Source: Rhizobium oryziradicis (GTDB lineage: Bacteria > Pseudomonadota > Alphaproteobacteria > Rhizobiales > Rhizobiaceae). From it: a DNA stretch of 64,000 nucleotides. Of the stretch, positions 61,438 to 64,000 are shown in pieces. Numbering within the stretch: the stretch's first letter is position 1; each line of letters starts with the position of its first letter. The position numbers were made by a program, and so were the translations under genes. The notes beneath the pieces are model-generated. The model had not been told where the DNA came from and did not search any database. It worked only from the letters and a program-made list of their open reading frames with translations. The stretch covers positions 29,731 to 93,730 of the forward strand of contig NZ_MKIM01000018.1 in NCBI RefSeq assembly GCF_001939045.1, read 5' to 3'.

Positions 61438-62598
61438 TCAGTCCTCACCAGCCCACCATTCTCCATCGCCGTCGAACCAGCGACCAGCCGCCGCACGCGC
61501 CTTTCTGACATAGTCAACCATATCGGGATTATTATTGATCCTATCATCGACCCATTGACTCTGCGGTAACGGAATGTGTTCGCGCACGCGTTGACTGTAG
61601 GAACCGTACGGATTTCGCTTCGTATGCAGAGCATTCCACGCCTCCCGCGTTTTTGCGCCAATACCAAGATCATTGGCGGCACCTGCACCGGTGAAATCTA
61701 CGACAACCCGCACGTTTACCGCTGCCCCAAAACTGTCATCAGGCTGCCAATCAACATCCAATGACGTGTTGCTCATCGGAATCTGGCGGTTACCCGGCAA
61801 TTGAGCGACGGCAGTTCCCGTCCGAACATGGCTTGCCAAAAAAAGAACTTTGCTGGAACCATCGATGATAAAACTTTCGCAATTGGGAAAACCGTCTCCC
61901 GTAATAGCACAGGACACATCAACCCTTTTGAGGTCTCTGTTGATCCGCAACGACACATTGTTCATCACATCAAGGTCAGGAACCATTCCACTCCAGCGCT
62001 CATCGGTGTGCTTCACTGGAGACCTTACGCCAAAGCCGTCTTGTTTGTCATATGTCACTGGCGACTGGACTTCATAAGGAAGAATGCTGGTCGGTCCCGT
62101 GTAGTTGCTTTTGCCGTCGGAGACCTGTCCGCCAAGCACATCATGTGGCGTTTCACTCGACACCCAAGGCTTCATCCCGATAGCCTCTTGGGCATCTCCA
62201 ATTTTTTGTGTAACGACACCGGCCTCGTCAGTCGGAAAAGCAAAATTCTTACCCGCATAGACGATACGGATATTGATGTTTTGATTTCCATCTGGACGAT
62301 AAGGCGTGATGTTTTTTGGCGTCTCACTATGTCTCGGCTGCGTTTCTGGCCGAGTATAATCATTACTGAACTTCAAGCCTGTCGCATTGATTAATCTCGG
62401 GTTTGAACTCGGATCTGAGCGGCACACCGCTACTCCGAACTCCGCAGTTTTTAAATTAACTTGAATCCAATGGTAAATGCGGGAAGTCACACCAGTCGAC
62501 GCACTGAATCCACGATTATCCCCGTGGAAGAACATTCCACCCGTTCTAAAATCCTCACGGGGATGGAATGATCGAGTATATATTTTCAGTATGCTCAT
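61438..62598 (-). CDS. Unrecognised protein in the vgrG-PAAR module, effector candidate
   Basis: A 386-residue soluble protein without signal peptide or membrane helix and without a domain I can name. It is rich in Asn, Asp, Ser and Pro. A central beta-rich section contains RVDVSCAITGDGFPNCESFII and KVLFLASHVRTGTAVAQLPG. The C-terminal part is basic and helical (TREAWNALHTKRNPYGSYSQRVREHI) and ends in WFDGDGEWWAGED. GC content appears below that of the core genes. It lies between a Sec-exported protein gene and the PAAR gene in a vgrG operon, the usual place of a T6SS cargo effector. That role is inference; no catalytic motif is identified. Confidence 0.75.
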   Translation of the reverse strand: MSILKIYTRSFHPREDFRTGGMFFHGDNRGFSASTGVTSRIYHWIQVNLKTAEFGVAVCRSDPSSNPRLINATGLKFSNDYTRPETQPRHSETPKNITPYRPDGNQNINIRIVYAGKNFAFPTDEAGVVTQKIGDAQEAIGMKPWVSSETPHDVLGGQVSDGKSNYTGPTSILPYEVQSPVTYDKQDGFGVRSPVKHTDERWSGMVPDLDVMNNVSLRINRDLKRVDVSCAITGDGFPNCESFIIDGSSKVLFLASHVRTGTAVAQLPGNRQIPMSNTSLDVDWQPDDSFGAAVNVRVVVDFTGAGAANDLGIGAKTREAWNALHTKRNPYGSYSQRVREHIPLPQSQWVDDRINNNPDMVDYVRKARAAAGRWFDGDGEWWAGED

Positions 62599-62608
62599 GT
62601 TAATTCCC

Positions 62609-63265
62609 TCAGTGCGGAACCTTGACGATGACCTGTTCCAATTGCTCGTCCGTAGGTGCCGAGACCGTTACTCCTTCATATGTCGTTTTCTTGGGAGGCA
62701 AGTTCATGATTTCTGCTTCAGCCACGCTGGCGCTACGGCTGTCTCCTTCCGTGGCCTCAGGTCCAACCACATGAATCGTCGAAACGCTCTCCCAAATATA
62801 CTCTTTGCCTGTCTTCCAGTCCTTATATCCGCCATCACCAACAAGAACGCGCTTCGTCATAAGTGCTGGGGCAGTTGCAGCGCGGCCACTCGCAGTCGGC
62901 AAGGGCACCAGATTAAAGCCGAACGTACCTCCCTCCGGATAAACGAACTCAATGATCGACACTTTTTTCGATACAACAGCACCGAACAGGCGATCCCCGG
63001 GTTGGAGATTTTTCTTTTTCTCATTGTGCGGATCGTCCCGGGCAGGGTTATCTCCTTGCGATAGATCACGCCATTCAGCGAGTGCCACCGGATTTGATAC
63101 AACAATCACGGTTCCGCCTTTCTCAAGCAAAGGCGGTGCCACATAGATCGTTAATTGAGAACGCATATCGCCATTTTCCTTATTATCATCCGCAAAACCG
63201 GCGTCCGCGAGGACGCCTAAGTAAAAAAAAGAAATGAAAGCAGAAAATATTCTTCTTCTCATCAA
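62609..63265 (-). CDS. Sec-exported protein of the vgrG module, possible immunity or accessory protein
   Basis: A 218-residue protein with a signal peptide ([27 protein letters not shown], cleavage probably after GFA). The periplasmic part is beta-rich ([51 protein letters not shown]) and has an extended polar region with [16 protein letters not shown]. The start overlaps the vgrG stop codon by 4 bases (ATGA), so expression is coupled to VgrG. The next gene begins 10 bases after its stop. A periplasmic immunity protein or VgrG-associated adaptor is plausible but not shown; it matches no family I recognise. Confidence 0.75.
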   Translation of the reverse strand: MMRRRIFSAFISFFYLGVLADAGFADDNKENGDMRSQLTIYVAPPLLEKGGTVIVVSNPVALAEWRDLSQGDNPARDDPHNEKKKNLQPGDRLFGAVVSKKVSIIEFVYPEGGTFGFNLVPLPTASGRAATAPALMTKRVLVGDGGYKDWKTGKEYIWESVSTIHVVGPEATEGDSRSASVAEAEIMNLPPKKTTYEGVTVSAPTDEQLEQVIVKVPH

Positions 63266-64000
63266 TTTAACTCTATCTTGGTAGCGGTCGCCTTCACGGT
63301 TTCTTCTTGCTCAATGATCATCCTTACACCCTTCACCGTGATTGTTCCGTCCGCGTCCAATCGTAATTCGGATTTCCCGCTGCGAAAGTATATGGCTTCA
63401 TGAGCTTCAACCGTCTTTATCCCGTGGATCACCTCCTCGGAATTTTGCCCTGAAGCGAGGCGCACACTTCCACCGACGTTTTGAATATGATCCATACCGA
63501 CCGTCACGAGGCTGGTTCCACCGGTTGTGTGAACGGAGTTTAAAGCCGCGTTTAACATAATGGTCGACGCGGCATTCACCGAGTAAGTGCCGCTTCCCGA
63601 CATGGATGAAAACATGCTCTTGAGGAAATAGGCGGCTCCGCGAATACCGAAAATGTCCTGCGTCAACGCGCCCCGAACCATGTCGCCAGCTGGTCCTGTC
63701 CCTACGTTTATACTCATGCTCTGGCCGATATTTTGAATATCCATGCGCTCAATCTCACGCACCGAAGCTCCACCGACCGACTGGACATAATTGACGTCCA
63801 CCCTCTCGGTCTTGTGATTCAAAACCTTGAGAGTGTAATCCTTCTGAGCGTGAATATAAATCTCTTCACGCCCAGCCTCGTCTTCGAACGTTAACTCATT
63901 AAACTTATAGGCTGATTGCCCCTTATGCGTATTGGTCCGAAACACGCTCTTGGTCTTATTCGCAGGCAAATCATACGGCACGGGGTTTAGCGGATTGGGC
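63262..64000 (-). CDS. vgrG: VgrG spike protein, C-terminal part (incomplete)
   Basis: The 5' part of the gene lies beyond the window; 246 codons are visible. The first visible residues ([26 protein letters not shown]) are the typical end of the VgrG gp5 OB-fold region. [36 protein letters not shown] follows and leads into the beta-helix needle. The C-terminal part has repeats such as [12 protein letters not shown] and [31 protein letters not shown], then ends with [24 protein letters not shown]. In T6SS the VgrG trimer tips the Hcp tube. It is the first visible gene of the four-gene module. Confidence 0.93.
   Translation of the reverse strand, partial: PNPLNPVPYDLPANKTKSVFRTNTHKGQSAYKFNELTFEDEAGREEIYIHAQKDYTLKVLNHKTERVDVNYVQSVGGASVREIERMDIQNIGQSMSINVGTGPAGDMVRGALTQDIFGIRGAAYFLKSMFSSMSGSGTYSVNAASTIMLNAALNSVHTTGGTSLVTVGMDHIQNVGGSVRLASGQNSEEVIHGIKTVEAHEAIYFRSGKSELRLDADGTITVKGVRMIIEQEETVKATATKIELN

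Overview
The window is a chromosomal segment of an alphaproteobacterium, almost certainly a member of the Rhizobiaceae (Agrobacterium/Allorhizobium/Rhizobium type). The evidence is the gene content and order: pepN, a PleC-type kinase, glnE, a two-component system, degP, cycHJKL and feuPQ; several short palindromic intergenic repeats of the rhizobial kind; and a Rhodobacter-type gene transfer agent (GTA) cluster. The genus is inferred, not proven. No rRNA, tRNA, CRISPR array or insertion sequence was recognised.

Region 1 (1-12.7 kb) is accessory-like: the end of a TPR protein, an SDR protein without the usual catalytic Tyr/Lys, an RND efflux operon with a small membrane protein and an operator-like palindrome, a YegD-type Hsp70, a uracil-DNA glycosylase-like protein with only two cysteines, an unknown winged-helix regulator, and MFS and DMT transporters.

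Region 2 (13-33.6 kb) is core chromosome: aminopeptidase N; a PleC-like kinase; GlnE; an OmpR-type response regulator and kinase next to the periplasmic protease DegP; the four-gene cytochrome c maturation operon cycHJKL with 4-base overlaps; a lipoprotein; and FeuP/FeuQ with a small PepSY-like periplasmic protein.

Region 3 (33.7-52.9 kb, nearly all on the minus strand) is a GTA structural cluster in canonical order: TerS-like protein, large terminase, portal, gp3.5, prohead protease, major capsid, gp6, gp7, a 47-codon overlapping ORF, gp8, gp9, gp10, gp10.1, gp11, gp12, gp13, gp14, gp15. It differs from the textbook RcGTA cluster. A GH19-type endolysin lies between terminase and portal, and a holin-like protein lies at the 3' end. 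An MFS gene on the opposite strand splits gp8 from gp9. An FkbM methyltransferase and a NIPSNAP-like gene split gp13 from gp14, and beside them is a degenerate copy of the gp13 3' end. A palindromic repeat has become the possible N-terminus of gp10.1. A perfect hairpin separates capsid from gp6. Upstream of the first gene is a promoter-like sequence followed by a structured leader ending in an intrinsic terminator, which could be an sRNA or an attenuator for the whole cluster.

Region 4 (52.9-61 kb) holds an AhpD-like protein, a cueR-copZ pair without copA, a YcgN-family Cys-cluster protein, a class A penicillin-binding protein, DUF1214/DUF1254-like envelope proteins, and DUF2336 and DUF1491 proteins.

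Region 5 (61-64 kb) is the distal part of a type VI secretion vgrG operon: the C-terminal part of VgrG (running off the window), a Sec-exported protein, an unrecognised 386-residue protein that is the effector candidate, and a PAAR tip protein.
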